Shown piece after piece: positions 1-7,912 of a stretch of 26,416 bases of DNA. This DNA is from Planctomycetota bacterium. Lineage in GTDB: Bacteria > Planctomycetota > Planctomycetia > Pirellulales > UBA7805. The stretch covers positions 1-26,416 of the forward strand of contig JABABY010000005.1 of the NCBI GenBank assembly GCA_014237955.1, given 5' to 3'. A program made the position numbers and the translations under genes. Numbering within the stretch: the first letter of the stretch is position 1; every line of letters starts with the position of its first letter. Below the pieces are notes generated by a model. The model worked only from the letters and a program-made list of their open reading frames with translations. It made no database searches and had not been told where the DNA came from.

Positions 1-5
1 TCCTG

Positions 6-1013
6 GTGACCTCCGGTGCGCAGGCATTCGCGGGTAGCGATTCGCCCGTGTCGGCCGCATGTGAGTCCCAATGTGCGTCTTTTGAAGATGCAGAATGTAC
101 GAGTGGGCAGCGGCGAGACGATCAGATTTGGCTAATCAGTTCTCGGGGAGCCCCCTGTTTGTCACTCGATGAACCCTTGGACGTAGAGAAGCTTGTGGAG
201 GCCCTCAAATATTGGCAATACAGCACACAAGATTCAAAATGGAACAAATCGACTCTCAAAAATCTACAGGCCGATGACAATCAACGGATGCGAAGCGTCG
301 TATGGGTTCACGGAGATCGCATGGAGGCCTGTGAAGCATTCGATGCGGGGTGGCAAATTTATCGGGAATTGGTTCGCTGTACGACCGATGAAACCCCCAT
401 ACGATTTATCATTTTTTCCTGGCCATCGGCCAAGACATTGACTCGCCCCGTCGCGGATGCGCGCCTAAAAGCCTCTCGGACCCTTTCTGCCGGCATCCAT
501 CTGACGGCACTGTTGAAAATAATTCCCAAAGAAGATCGAGTCAGTTTGATCGGGTTCAGCTTTGGTGTGCGTGTCATTGCAACAGCACTGCATTTTTTTG
601 GGGGCGGCAATGTTTCGGGAGCCACATTTACCGACGCTGTTGCGAGTTGTAAAAAATATCATGTTGTATTTTTTGCTTCAGCGATTAACTGCGATTGGCT
701 TCAGCCGGGACACAAGTTTGGTAAAGCAATAGATGAAATGGAGAGTCTCCTTCTGCTAAATAACTACTGTGATCGGATTTTGAAGCACTATGGCAAACTT
801 TACTGCCATTGTGCCCGTCGTGGCCCTGCAGCACTGGGATACACCGGCCTTACGATCTCTGACATATCTGCGTCCAATCAAGATCGGATTCGACAATTCA
901 ATTCCAGCGGCTTTATCGGAAAACGACATGCCTGGAAGCCGTATATTTACTCGCCACAGCTAATGTCGATGATTCGGCAGGAAACACTTGGGGAAACGGT
1001 CGTCTCCCCGTAA
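6..1013 (+). CDS. Alpha/beta hydrolase, DUF900-like (5' end possibly outside window)
   Basis: The protein has the core of a serine alpha/beta hydrolase. VWVHG (about residues 99-103) fits the strand and oxyanion-hole region, FSWPS (137-141) is typical of the DUF900 esterase-like family, and GFSFG (183-187) is the nucleophile elbow with Ser185. A histidine near the C-terminus (KRHAWKPY) is a possible catalytic base, not proven. The family has no settled substrate. The first codon given is GTG at 6, but the frame stays open to the window edge and the first ten residues look like the end of a signal peptide, so the true start may lie upstream. The next gene begins about 95 bases downstream on the same strand. 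The hydrolase fold is fairly sure; the substrate is unknown. Confidence 0.75.
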   Translation: MTSGAQAFAGSDSPVSAACESQCASFEDAECTSGQRRDDQIWLISSRGAPCLSLDEPLDVEKLVEALKYWQYSTQDSKWNKSTLKNLQADDNQRMRSVVWVHGDRMEACEAFDAGWQIYRELVRCTTDETPIRFIIFSWPSAKTLTRPVADARLKASRTLSAGIHLTALLKIIPKEDRVSLIGFSFGVRVIATALHFFGGGNVSGATFTDAVASCKKYHVVFFASAINCDWLQPGHKFGKAIDEMESLLLLNNYCDRILKHYGKLYCHCARRGPAALGYTGLTISDISASNQDRIRQFNSSGFIGKRHAWKPYIYSPQLMSMIRQETLGETVVSP

Positions 1014-1108
1014 CTGAGTGGGCGATCATTTCCAAAGTGAAGAGATAAAGTGGCAAACGTTCGGTCAGCGGGATTCACTTGTCTCGATCTACCCGCGATA
1101 ATAGCTGT

Positions 1109-2023
1109 ATGGATGAACCGCTCTCCTACCTCGATGGTCAGTTTTTGCCCGCTTCGCAAATGGCAATTCCCGTTTCTGATGCAGGGTTTGCATTGGGGAC
1201 AACCGTCACTGAGCAACTTCGCACCTTTTCTGGCCGCCTGTTTTATTTAGAAGAGCATCTTGAGCGATTCTATCGCTCGTTACAACTCGTCGGTATCCGT
1301 CTTCGGGAATCTTCAGCCGACCTAGTCCGAGCGGCAGAAAGGATCGTGTCAGCAAACTGGCAGCTTGGCGAAGTCGAAGATGACCTCGGGTTATGTCTTT
1401 TTGCGACACCCGGAACGCTGGCCACATTCAATAAAGGTCGCCCCGGCAGGCCGTGCTTGGGGGTACATACCTATCGCTTACCGTTTGGGCTCTGGGCAGA
1501 CAAATATCAAAGCGGACAGCGTCTGGTCGTCACCGATGTGCAACAGGTACCGGCAACATGCTGGCCGGCAGAGTTGAAGTGCAGGAGCAGGATGCACTAC
1601 TTTCTGGCCGATCAGAAGGCGGCGGTCATTGAATCGGGTGCCCGGGCACTGCTACTCGACCGTGCCGGAGCTGTCCTGGAAACCTCGACTGCCAATATTC
1701 TCCTCTATCGCGCGGAGGGAAAAATCGTGACTCCGCCAATCGAAGACGTGCTTTCGGGCATCAGCCTCACGGTCGTTCGACGCCTGGCAACCCAACTCGG
1801 CATTGAGTGGGATCACGCAACGCTTTCCTGTGAGGATATTGCGGAAGCGGACGAAGTGCTTCTGAGCAGCACACCCTTCTGCCTCCTTCCGGTTACGGCA
1901 CTGAATGGGAAAACGATTGGCAGCGGTCTTGGGGGGAGCGTCTTTCGAGGCTTAATTCGTGAGTGGTCGCAGGAAGTCGGGATCGATATTGTGGGCCAGG
2001 CCCAGCAATTTGAAAATCGGTGA
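1109..2023 (+). CDS. Class IV PLP aminotransferase (aminodeoxychorismate lyase / branched-chain aminotransferase type)
   Basis: This is a fold-type IV pyridoxal-phosphate enzyme of about 304 residues, the usual length. The N-terminal YLDGQFLP, followed by the DAGFALG stretch, matches the small domain. Lys157 in ELKCRS is the likely Schiff-base lysine. LETSTANI is the phosphate-binding glutamate region and VLSGISLTVVR the C-terminal signature. PabC (4-amino-4-deoxychorismate to p-aminobenzoate plus pyruvate) and IlvE or D-amino-acid aminotransferase cannot be separated by eye. The short length and lack of an obvious branched-chain motif lean to PabC-like, and folK lies in the same window. The ATG at 1109 is preferred over an in-frame TTG at 1079 because homology begins at MDEPLSYLDG. 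No strong ribosome binding site is seen. It converges on the next gene with 22 bases between. Confidence 0.85.
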   Translation: MDEPLSYLDGQFLPASQMAIPVSDAGFALGTTVTEQLRTFSGRLFYLEEHLERFYRSLQLVGIRLRESSADLVRAAERIVSANWQLGEVEDDLGLCLFATPGTLATFNKGRPGRPCLGVHTYRLPFGLWADKYQSGQRLVVTDVQQVPATCWPAELKCRSRMHYFLADQKAAVIESGARALLLDRAGAVLETSTANILLYRAEGKIVTPPIEDVLSGISLTVVRRLATQLGIEWDHATLSCEDIAEADEVLLSSTPFCLLPVTALNGKTIGSGLGGSVFRGLIREWSQEVGIDIVGQAQQFENR

Positions 2024-2045
2024 ATCGATCGCGTAGAGCAACCCT

Positions 2046-2840
2046 TCAGGGCGCGACCGCCAACTCTTTTAGTGCCTCAAGCGTTGACAGGATATCCTCA
2101 CAAGAGACTTCTTCCCATTCGTGCGTTTTATGGTGCAAAATTGCCAACTTGAACGATTCAAACGCCTCGCTCACATCTTCGGGCAGGGAAGCTAATTCTG
2201 CAAAAGGGCGCATTGGCGCGGGCGCATTGTCGGCATCCAATATTTGCATCACCTGCTCACGAGGAGCCTTGGATTCGTCCCCATAATCGGGAGTGAAGAT
2301 TTCCTCGCTTGAGGCAGAATCATGTGTGATCGATGTTCTGGCAGCAGAAAGCTGTTTCTCGGTGATACCAACAAGACGATCTTCGTCCAGTTCTGCCGTG
2401 ATAATATCCTGATCCTGCGGCTTTTGGTCTGCCGGAGCGCCAATTGCTTCCCAGCGAGCAAACCGCATCTGAGCAACTGACCAACGATTCTGGAGAGCGC
2501 CCTCCAGCCACAATTCCGCATCCTCCCATTCGACAGCACTTTGAAAGTGGCTCCAAAAGAGTCCCGAATAGCTTTTTCTCGATATATCAAAACGCGCGGA
2601 CACCCTTCGCAAACGGCCCACATGTTGTGGGCTTATGTTGCCAACACGGCGGCTCCAAGCCTCATCAGAAAATTCGCCGCCTGCGGCACCCCTCTCCTCT
2701 AGATCCTTGCGCCACTGGAAAATAATTTTTCCTTTTTCCCAGTTTGTCATGCTGACGAGATGATTCCAACGGCCCACAAAACCGTCCGACACCTCGTCGT
2801 GGGCGGTTGATGTTTTGGCGTCTTGCTGCGTCTTGCTCAC
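2046..2840 (-). CDS. Unrecognised 264-residue protein, possible DNA-binding helical domain
   Basis: I cannot name a family. Residues about 25-133 are rich in predicted helix and Trp/Arg. They run from WEKGKIIFQWRKDLEE through a segment like a helix-turn-helix (EFSDEAWSRRVGNISPQHV, 56-74) and LRRVSARF to WSHFQSAVEWEDA and RWSVAQMR. That order (workload/gate helix, HTH, LSWSH-type helix, W-S-V-R-Q-M-R) resembles ParB/DUF3102-like regulators, which is inference. The C-terminal half is acidic, low in pattern and ends in a helix. The GTG start at 2840 is supported by AGGAG eight bases upstream. It is transcribed leftward after the CDGSH gene with a gap of about 290 bases, so probably has its own promoter. 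Confidence 0.7.
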   Translation of the reverse strand: MSKTQQDAKTSTAHDEVSDGFVGRWNHLVSMTNWEKGKIIFQWRKDLEERGAAGGEFSDEAWSRRVGNISPQHVGRLRRVSARFDISRKSYSGLFWSHFQSAVEWEDAELWLEGALQNRWSVAQMRFARWEAIGAPADQKPQDQDIITAELDEDRLVGITEKQLSAARTSITHDSASSEEIFTPDYGDESKAPREQVMQILDADNAPAPMRPFAELASLPEDVSEAFESFKLAILHHKTHEWEEVSCEDILSTLEALKELAVAP

Positions 2841-2848
2841 TTGTCTGT

Positions 2849-2853
2849 CTCCT
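2849..2853 (-). promoter_or_regulatory. Shine-Dalgarno AGGAG for the 264-residue protein
   Basis: Reading leftward, AGGAG is followed by eight bases and then GTG at 2840. It settles the GTG start, since no ATG lies nearby in frame upstream. Confidence 0.7.
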
Positions 2854-3131
2854 GCTCTCTGCTCTTCGTTTCGCCGCAGTCATCGTTGCGGGGGGTGACA
2901 CTGATTAAAGTCCAACTTCGTAAGTCTAAAATGAATGCCTCACTGAAACCAGAACGTATGCGTCTCTCCAGAGTGGGCCAGCGTCCATACTGCGCCGCAA
3001 CGGGAATATTTTGATGCGCCACGCAACATGTGCCCGAAAATTGTCTGGGGACAACTTGTCGGTAGATGTCTACAAATCGAGCGTCCTGTGACACGAGGAA
3101 CTCGCAGTTTCGGTCCGAGAGGCCACGTGCA

Positions 3132-3350
3132 CTAGCTTTTTGACGGGGCAAGCTCGGCTGCCTGAAAATCGCCGCAGCGATGTTCTCCATCACAAAAAGG
3201 CTTATTGTTTGAAATGCCACAACGACAGAGTGCGAGTGCCCGTTTGCTGGCATCGATCACAAAGCGGTTGCCCTGATGGTCGGTAAGGGTCACTTCACCT
3301 TCAACGACAAGGGGTCCATTTTCGCGACAGCGGATATTGACGGATGGCAT
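3132..3350 (-). CDS. CDGSH-type iron-sulfur protein, 72 aa
   Basis: A small single-domain protein with the complete CDGSH cluster-binding signature: Cys42 and Cys44 (CRC), Ser47, Pro51, Cys53-Asp-Gly and His57. This is the three-Cys/one-His ligand set of a redox-active, labile 2Fe-2S cluster. The canonical Ser of CDGSH is Glu here (CDGEH), which is tolerated in bacterial members. Bacterial homologues are small soluble proteins of redox or iron handling with no firm role. The ATG at 3350 follows an AAAAGG about eight bases upstream. A longer in-frame start at 3455 would overlap the neighbouring gene by 53 bases and adds a non-homologous tail, so I reject it. It lies 52 bases after the anti-sigma gene and could be read through from the sigma operon. 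Confidence 0.88.
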   Translation of the reverse strand: MPSVNIRCRENGPLVVEGEVTLTDHQGNRFVIDASKRALALCRCGISNNKPFCDGEHRCGDFQAAELAPSKS

Positions 3351-3402
3351 CCTATTGACCTTTTCTGAAAAAACGACGCGTTGGTTGATGGGACCGCAAG
3401 TG

Positions 3403-4752
3403 CTACTTCGACGGCGGTGATGCAGATGGTGGCGCTGGATCTGCTTCGACAACAAAAATCAGCCGCACGCGTCGGTGGGCTACTGTTGGCAGCTGTTTTG
3501 CAACAGCCTCACTCGGAGCGGGTTTGGCCTTTTGCCCATCTTTTCCCTCCCGGATTTGGTGGCTGTTTTCAGACTCTGAAAGGAGCGGCTCTTCTTCCGC
3601 CCCGCCAACGGGCGAAGCGGAAACCAACTGAAAGTTTTTGCTTTGCTGCAGCCGCCTCACCGAATGACGAATTACCCTCTCGGTACCAGTAAGCTCAACA
3701 ATATATTGCGTGGGCGAGGTGTCCTGTTCCATCTTCTTCAGTTGCCCTATTGCAGCCTCGGGCAGTGTTGCTTTGCCCGAAGGCAAAGGATCACGAAGCA
3801 GTTGGTCGAGTTCGGTTTGGAGATCAATCCCCCGTTGGACTAAAAAGACGAACTTCGAAATAGGGGCCGCCCGCTCCTCTCCCAATTCGTCCGCCGCTAA
3901 ACCTGTATGGGAGCCGGCGGCCTCGCCAAACGCTGGGTGGACGGTTTTTTCTATCCTCTGGCCTTTGATATTTTCTCGCGATTTCAGGCGAGTCGCGTCT
4001 TGCTTCATGGCCGGCGAGCGCTTGGCCAAAGCGTTTTGCTTCCGGTAGGTCTCTTCTCGCATCCGGGTAGCCGCAATCTGGTTCTCGAGCGAATTCTTCC
4101 GTTGTACCTGCAACTCTTTTGCTTTTGCTTTTCTTTTTTTGGCCAAATCCTCTGCTAGATCGTCGCTTGAACCGCCAAAATCTGCCGACTCCAAGTTCGC
4201 TTCTATAGCAACGGCCTGATTATCTGAAGGGTCGATAACAATGCTCTCAACTGCCTCGTGTTCGGCAAGCAGCGGTGCGGATATGGGGGAGGATAGCAGA
4301 GGTGGCTGCTGTGGCTTTGCCATGATCGCAGTCTCTTTTGGAACATCGTCGAGTCGGGCAACGAATCCATTTTGCGAAACTGACTCGCGTGATTTTTGAT
4401 CATTGGAGGTTGGCTCCTCGTAAAAGACCATCAACATAATCGCGGCGGCAATTGCCATCGCCGGCCACAGGAGCATGCGAGGACGAAATGTGGGTTCCCG
4501 CGGAGCAGGTGACGGGGTCGCTCGGGGCCGGTCGAATGAAACCTGTTCCACTCGCTCAAGGACCTCTTTGGAAAACTCGTGGTCCACTCGATCGGCTGGT
4601 AGCGATCGGAGAGAAGATCGGAGCGACTGAAACTCGGCAAACAACTTCCGGGCAGCTTCATCTTCCGAAAGCAGTTGCTTTACGTGCCGCTGCTCTTCGT
4701 CAGTGAGTTCCCCATCGACGTAGGCGCTAATGAGTTCTTCGTGATGATCCAT
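3403..4752 (-). CDS. Anti-sigma-factor-like membrane protein (partner of the ECF sigma at 4800)
   Basis: The N-terminus (residues about 3-52: EELISAYVDGELTDEE, then a helix) matches the anti-sigma domain that clamps ECF sigma factors. The zinc-binding His/Cys-x-x-Cys set of zinc anti-sigma proteins is absent: the domain contains no cysteine. A single membrane segment lies at about 93-111 (MLLWPAMAIAAAIMLMVFY). The remaining ~340 residues should be outside the cytoplasmic membrane. They contain a Lys/Arg-rich coiled-coil stretch (about 205-270) and a later mixed alpha/beta part that repeats the R-V-I/R-L-I-F-V-V-E pattern, unassigned. It starts 47 bases after the sigma gene, so the two are probably cotranscribed. 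Function as a membrane-tethered sigma inhibitor is inferred from fold and gene order; the signal is unknown. Confidence 0.78.
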   Translation of the reverse strand: MDHHEELISAYVDGELTDEEQRHVKQLLSEDEAARKLFAEFQSLRSSLRSLPADRVDHEFSKEVLERVEQVSFDRPRATPSPAPREPTFRPRMLLWPAMAIAAAIMLMVFYEEPTSNDQKSRESVSQNGFVARLDDVPKETAIMAKPQQPPLLSSPISAPLLAEHEAVESIVIDPSDNQAVAIEANLESADFGGSSDDLAEDLAKKRKAKAKELQVQRKNSLENQIAATRMREETYRKQNALAKRSPAMKQDATRLKSRENIKGQRIEKTVHPAFGEAAGSHTGLAADELGEERAAPISKFVFLVQRGIDLQTELDQLLRDPLPSGKATLPEAAIGQLKKMEQDTSPTQYIVELTGTERVIRHSVRRLQQSKNFQLVSASPVGGAEEEPLLSESENSHQIREGKDGQKAKPAPSEAVAKQLPTVAHRRVRLIFVVEADPAPPSASPPSK

Positions 4753-4799
4753 CGTTCACCGTATGGTCATAGAAAGTCAATAAAAGGCTCTTGCTAATC

Positions 4800-5387
4800 T
4801 CACTTTAGGATACGCTGCATCTCTTCTTTCATCCGGATACGAGCTCGGTGCAGGCGCGAGCGAACCGTCCCAACCGGCAGGTCTAACATCTGGGAAATTA
4901 CTTCGTAAGAAAACTCCTCAATTTCTCGTAACACCAACACGGCTCGATGTTCTTCCCCGAGTCGTTGCAGGGCCTGGCGAACCTGTTTTGCCTGATCCTG
5001 TTTTTCCAGATGCTGGTCCGGGCGATCGGCTCGGTCTTCCGGTTCGGTTCCGACTAAATCGCGCGTTTGATCCAAGGAAATAACCGGGCGATTTCGCCGC
5101 CGCTCGGTCATCGCCAAGTTGAAGGCAATGCGATAAAGCCATGTATAAAAATTGCTGTTTCCATGAAACGTTTTAAGTTTGACAAAGGCCTGCACAAAAG
5201 CATCCTGACCTACATCGCGGGCTTCTTCGGGTGAACCGGTTATCCGTAGCATGGAGTTGTAAAGTCGATCCTGGTATTTTTCGACCAATGTCCCAAACAC
5301 CTCCGATTGGCCGGCGAGCGTACTTTCGATCAGCCGAAGATCTTCTGTTGTGACTCGGGGCATGGCGGTATTCACAGACCGCTCCAT
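4800..5387 (-). CDS. ECF RNA polymerase sigma factor (RpoE-like)
   Basis: A two-domain group IV sigma factor. Region 2 runs from FGTLVEKYQDRLYN through DVGQDAFVQAF and TWLYRIAFNLA, with the -10-binding helix. Region 4 runs from LGEEHRAVLVLREIEEFSYEV to GTVRSRLHRAR, a helix-turn-helix for the -35 element. It would direct RNA polymerase to a stress or envelope regulon. Start choice is uncertain: ATG at 5387, ATG at 5363 (MPRVTTEDL, where homology begins) or an upstream ATG at 5453; none has a strong ribosome binding site. The following gene encodes a membrane anti-sigma-like protein, the usual arrangement. A possible -10 box for the pair is listed separately. Confidence 0.9.
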   Translation of the reverse strand: MERSVNTAMPRVTTEDLRLIESTLAGQSEVFGTLVEKYQDRLYNSMLRITGSPEEARDVGQDAFVQAFVKLKTFHGNSNFYTWLYRIAFNLAMTERRRNRPVISLDQTRDLVGTEPEDRADRPDQHLEKQDQAKQVRQALQRLGEEHRAVLVLREIEEFSYEVISQMLDLPVGTVRSRLHRARIRMKEEMQRILK

Positions 5388-5500
5388 CCAGATAGACGCC
5401 AAATTGTGGAAAAAAGTTCCCGGCCCACTCGGGAAAAACGGGCCAGTGTGCAATCACGAATCATGATTGTCGATCCCAGAGGTGGTGTCAAATCGTTAGT

Positions 5501-5506
5501 ATTATA
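5501..5506 (-). promoter_or_regulatory. Candidate -10 box TATAAT upstream of the sigma/anti-sigma pair
   Basis: On the minus strand a perfect TATAAT lies in the gap between lgt and the sigma gene, 114 to 138 bases before the possible starts. No good TTGACA is found 16-18 bases upstream, so this is only a candidate. Confidence 0.3.
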
Positions 5507-5579
5507 CTCTTTACGGATATTTGTTCTCTCAGGGCAAAGGAGTGATGGGAAGATATTTAACTCGCCTGACTTTCTCGCT

Positions 5580-6929
5580 TTAGCCGACCGGGTGCTTGTC
5601 GGGGGATTTCCAGAGCGAGCCGCGAGGCTGCCGCAAGACCCAAATCCAATAGAGCACGACCAGCCCCAGTAAGATAAGGCTGACAAGCTGAGAAATGCTC
5701 AGGCCCGTTCCAAACTGAGGCGCTTCATCGGTTCGTATTATCTCAAGTAAAATGCGGATCACCGGGTAAATCGTCACTAACAAACCAAATACCACGCCAT
5801 CGCGACGGCGGAAGGGGTGGTAGGCGAGCAAAAATAGACAGAGCGCAAACGCCGAGATCGAACTGTATATTTGCGTTGGGTGGACGGGAAGGCTGCGGGG
5901 AGGGGCCGGTAGGGGCGAAAGTAACGCTTCCTGCCCATGATTGGTTTCAATCGAAACCAAACCCCCGTGGGCACTGGCAGATAAAAGGGCGCGCCAGACC
6001 TGTTCTGGACTGGGGTGGTTGATATCCGCTATGCGGATAATTTCATCACCTGGAGCAAGTCCCTCTTTTTGGAGTCTGGGGCTTAGCCAGCGGATGATAG
6101 GGCGGGCGTGATGATCGGGCGATGTGCGGTTTTGTTTCGATTCTGTTTTAGAAAAATCTTGCGGCCTCGCTTTCGAAGCCACCTGGAGACCCATCCCCAG
6201 ACCGGCCTCCATTTGTCGCTGGTAGGGTGGGCTGGATTGAGGAAAGGTAACCGACCATGGTAATGCACAACTCCCGCCAAAACAGCAACCGTTGAGTAGA
6301 CAGCCAAGGCGGCCAATGGCAAGTCCAAGCATCAAGCTTGGCGCGATTAAATCGGCAAATGCCAGAGCCGGTAACTTATATCTTCGTATGAGCCAAAAAA
6401 AGGCCAACGCACTGCAGACAAAAGCTCCGTACACGACAAGGCCACCTTGGGGTACGTTGATCATTGCCATTCCCGTGGCGAGAACGTCGATCGATCCATC
6501 TGCACTCGTATGTCGATAGGAACTGTCCCAATACTCAATAACATGAAACAATCGTGCCCCGACGAAGCCGGCCACACAGAACCAGACGGACGATGAGTAA
6601 ATTATTTCGGTCGCAATGCCAGCCTTTACCGCTCTTTTTGCGAGCAAGTAGACACCAGCGATAATCCCCAACATTGTCATGACGCCATAGCTTCGAATTG
6701 GCAAGCCGCGACCTGATTCAACAATTCCTGGCAAAACGAAAATGATGACGATCGCCACGATAGTGATCACCGGAAGATAGCCCAGAGTGTCGGCAGTCAT
6801 TCCCTGCCTCCGGGCGAGCCAGACAATGAGACCGATACTGAAAACCACCCAAAGCACCAGAAGCAGGCCCACGCCAAAGACTGGAATCTCTTGTACTTGG
6901 TCCTGAATGTAGAAGAGTGTTTGCCGCAC
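5580..6929 (-). CDS. lgt: Prolipoprotein diacylglyceryl transferase with a PDZ-like insertion
   Basis: Lgt moves a diacylglyceryl group from phosphatidylglycerol to the lipobox cysteine of prolipoproteins in the cytoplasmic membrane. Multiple membrane segments are visible (about 18-38, 52-69, 83-98, 108-128, 163-182, 190-208, 358-370, 378-398, 411-431). Lgt landmarks are PIRSYGVM (77-84), GGLVVYGAF (162-170), GRLGCLLNGCCFGG (206-219), HPTQIYS (350-356) and YPVIRILLEIIRTD (388-401). The His of the E. coli HGG motif is Tyr168 here. The protein is 449 residues against roughly 270-300 normally. Most of the excess is a soluble insertion at about 237-347 containing GLAPGDEIIRI, a PDZ-like core. The start is GTG at 6929, 46 bases after panC. 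Assignment is strong; the role of the insertion is unknown. Confidence 0.92.
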   Translation of the reverse strand: MRQTLFYIQDQVQEIPVFGVGLLLVLWVVFSIGLIVWLARRQGMTADTLGYLPVITIVAIVIIFVLPGIVESGRGLPIRSYGVMTMLGIIAGVYLLAKRAVKAGIATEIIYSSSVWFCVAGFVGARLFHVIEYWDSSYRHTSADGSIDVLATGMAMINVPQGGLVVYGAFVCSALAFFWLIRRYKLPALAFADLIAPSLMLGLAIGRLGCLLNGCCFGGSCALPWSVTFPQSSPPYQRQMEAGLGMGLQVASKARPQDFSKTESKQNRTSPDHHARPIIRWLSPRLQKEGLAPGDEIIRIADINHPSPEQVWRALLSASAHGGLVSIETNHGQEALLSPLPAPPRSLPVHPTQIYSSISAFALCLFLLAYHPFRRRDGVVFGLLVTIYPVIRILLEIIRTDEAPQFGTGLSISQLVSLILLGLVVLYWIWVLRQPRGSLWKSPDKHPVG

Positions 6930-6975
6930 TGAAGGATTCTTCTCGTGACTGGTCTAAAATCGATTCGGGTCAACG

Positions 6976-7845
6976 TTAGGGCATCATGACCTGATTATCT
7001 ATCAATCGCGTAGATCCAACGCGAACCGCAATGAGGGCTACCGTCGGACCTTTTACGGTTCTTGTCGGTTTGAGTGTTTCAGCGTCTGCCAAAAGGGCGT
7101 AATCGATGTGCAGCGCACCAGAACGTGAAAGCTCTCTTCGCATATCAGCGACGATCGTCCGTGCATCCGTTTCGCCCTCCTCAATACGGCGCTCTGCCAA
7201 TTTCAAAGCCTTTGGGATGGAGAGTGCTTGCTGCCGCTGTTCCTGGCTAAGAAAAACATTTCGGGAACTGAGAGCAAGCCCGTCTTCATCACGTATGGTT
7301 GGGCACCCATGCACTTTGATCGGTACATTTAAATCCTGAACAACCCGTTCAACAACCTTGAGTTGCTGATAATCCTTGCAACCAAAAAAAGCGATGTCGG
7401 CTGGAATTATTTGAAAAAGTTTCGCCAGAACCGTCGCAACCCCCGAAAAATGTCCTGGCCGGCACCGCCCCTCCACGATTTTCTCGAGTGGGCCAACGTG
7501 GACGGAGGTCACATGGTCATGTGGGTAGATATCCTCCGCTGTTGGGGCAAACACAAATCGCACCTCCCAACCGGCAAGCTTGTCCATATCGGATTGCAGA
7601 TCACGAGGATAATCCGTCAAGTCGTTTTTGTCTGTGAACTGTGTGGGATTGACGAATATGGTGACCACGGTGAAATCGCATTGTGCCGTTGATGCTTTCA
7701 CGAGACTCAAATGGCCGTCGTGCAAAGCGCCCATGGTTGGCACCAGTCCGATCGTTTTTCCCTGCTTGCGAGTCTCTTGGATCAAGGCGCCAATCGTCGC
7801 GGGGTCGGTTATCAATTCGGGAAGAGGCGTCTGCAATTTCACCAT
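6976..7845 (-). CDS. panC: Pantothenate synthetase
   Basis: PanC condenses pantoate with beta-alanine using ATP to form pantothenate, the precursor of CoA. The sequence has the nucleotidyltransferase HIGH-type motif in VPTMGALHDGHLSLV, near residue 35, the pantoate-binding FVNPTQF, the FFGCKDYQQL stretch, and the KMSKS-like DGLALSSRN. Length (about 289 residues from ATG 7845) is normal. The ATG at 7845 is preferred because homology begins at the TIGLVPTMG region; an upstream in-frame start at 7926 would run into the end of folK. It sits between folK and lgt on the same strand (gaps 67 and 46 bases), consistent with one transcript. Confidence 0.95.
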   Translation of the reverse strand: MVKLQTPLPELITDPATIGALIQETRKQGKTIGLVPTMGALHDGHLSLVKASTAQCDFTVVTIFVNPTQFTDKNDLTDYPRDLQSDMDKLAGWEVRFVFAPTAEDIYPHDHVTSVHVGPLEKIVEGRCRPGHFSGVATVLAKLFQIIPADIAFFGCKDYQQLKVVERVVQDLNVPIKVHGCPTIRDEDGLALSSRNVFLSQEQRQQALSIPKALKLAERRIEEGETDARTIVADMRRELSRSGALHIDYALLADAETLKPTRTVKGPTVALIAVRVGSTRLIDNQVMMP

Positions 7846-7912
7846 TGTTGAAACAAAAGAAAGAGGCACGATTGTATATCTGGGCAGCGGCGCTACCTTT
7901 TCTACATTACTG

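Noticed and set aside
2837..3253. 138-residue minus-strand frame across the gap and the CDGSH gene
   Set aside because: It overlaps the CDGSH gene, which has a full metal-binding signature, in a different frame, and lacks recognisable sequence or a good start.
3710..4158. Plus-strand frames inside the anti-sigma gene
   Set aside because: They are antisense to a gene with clear domain order and membrane segment; composition is that of a shadow frame.
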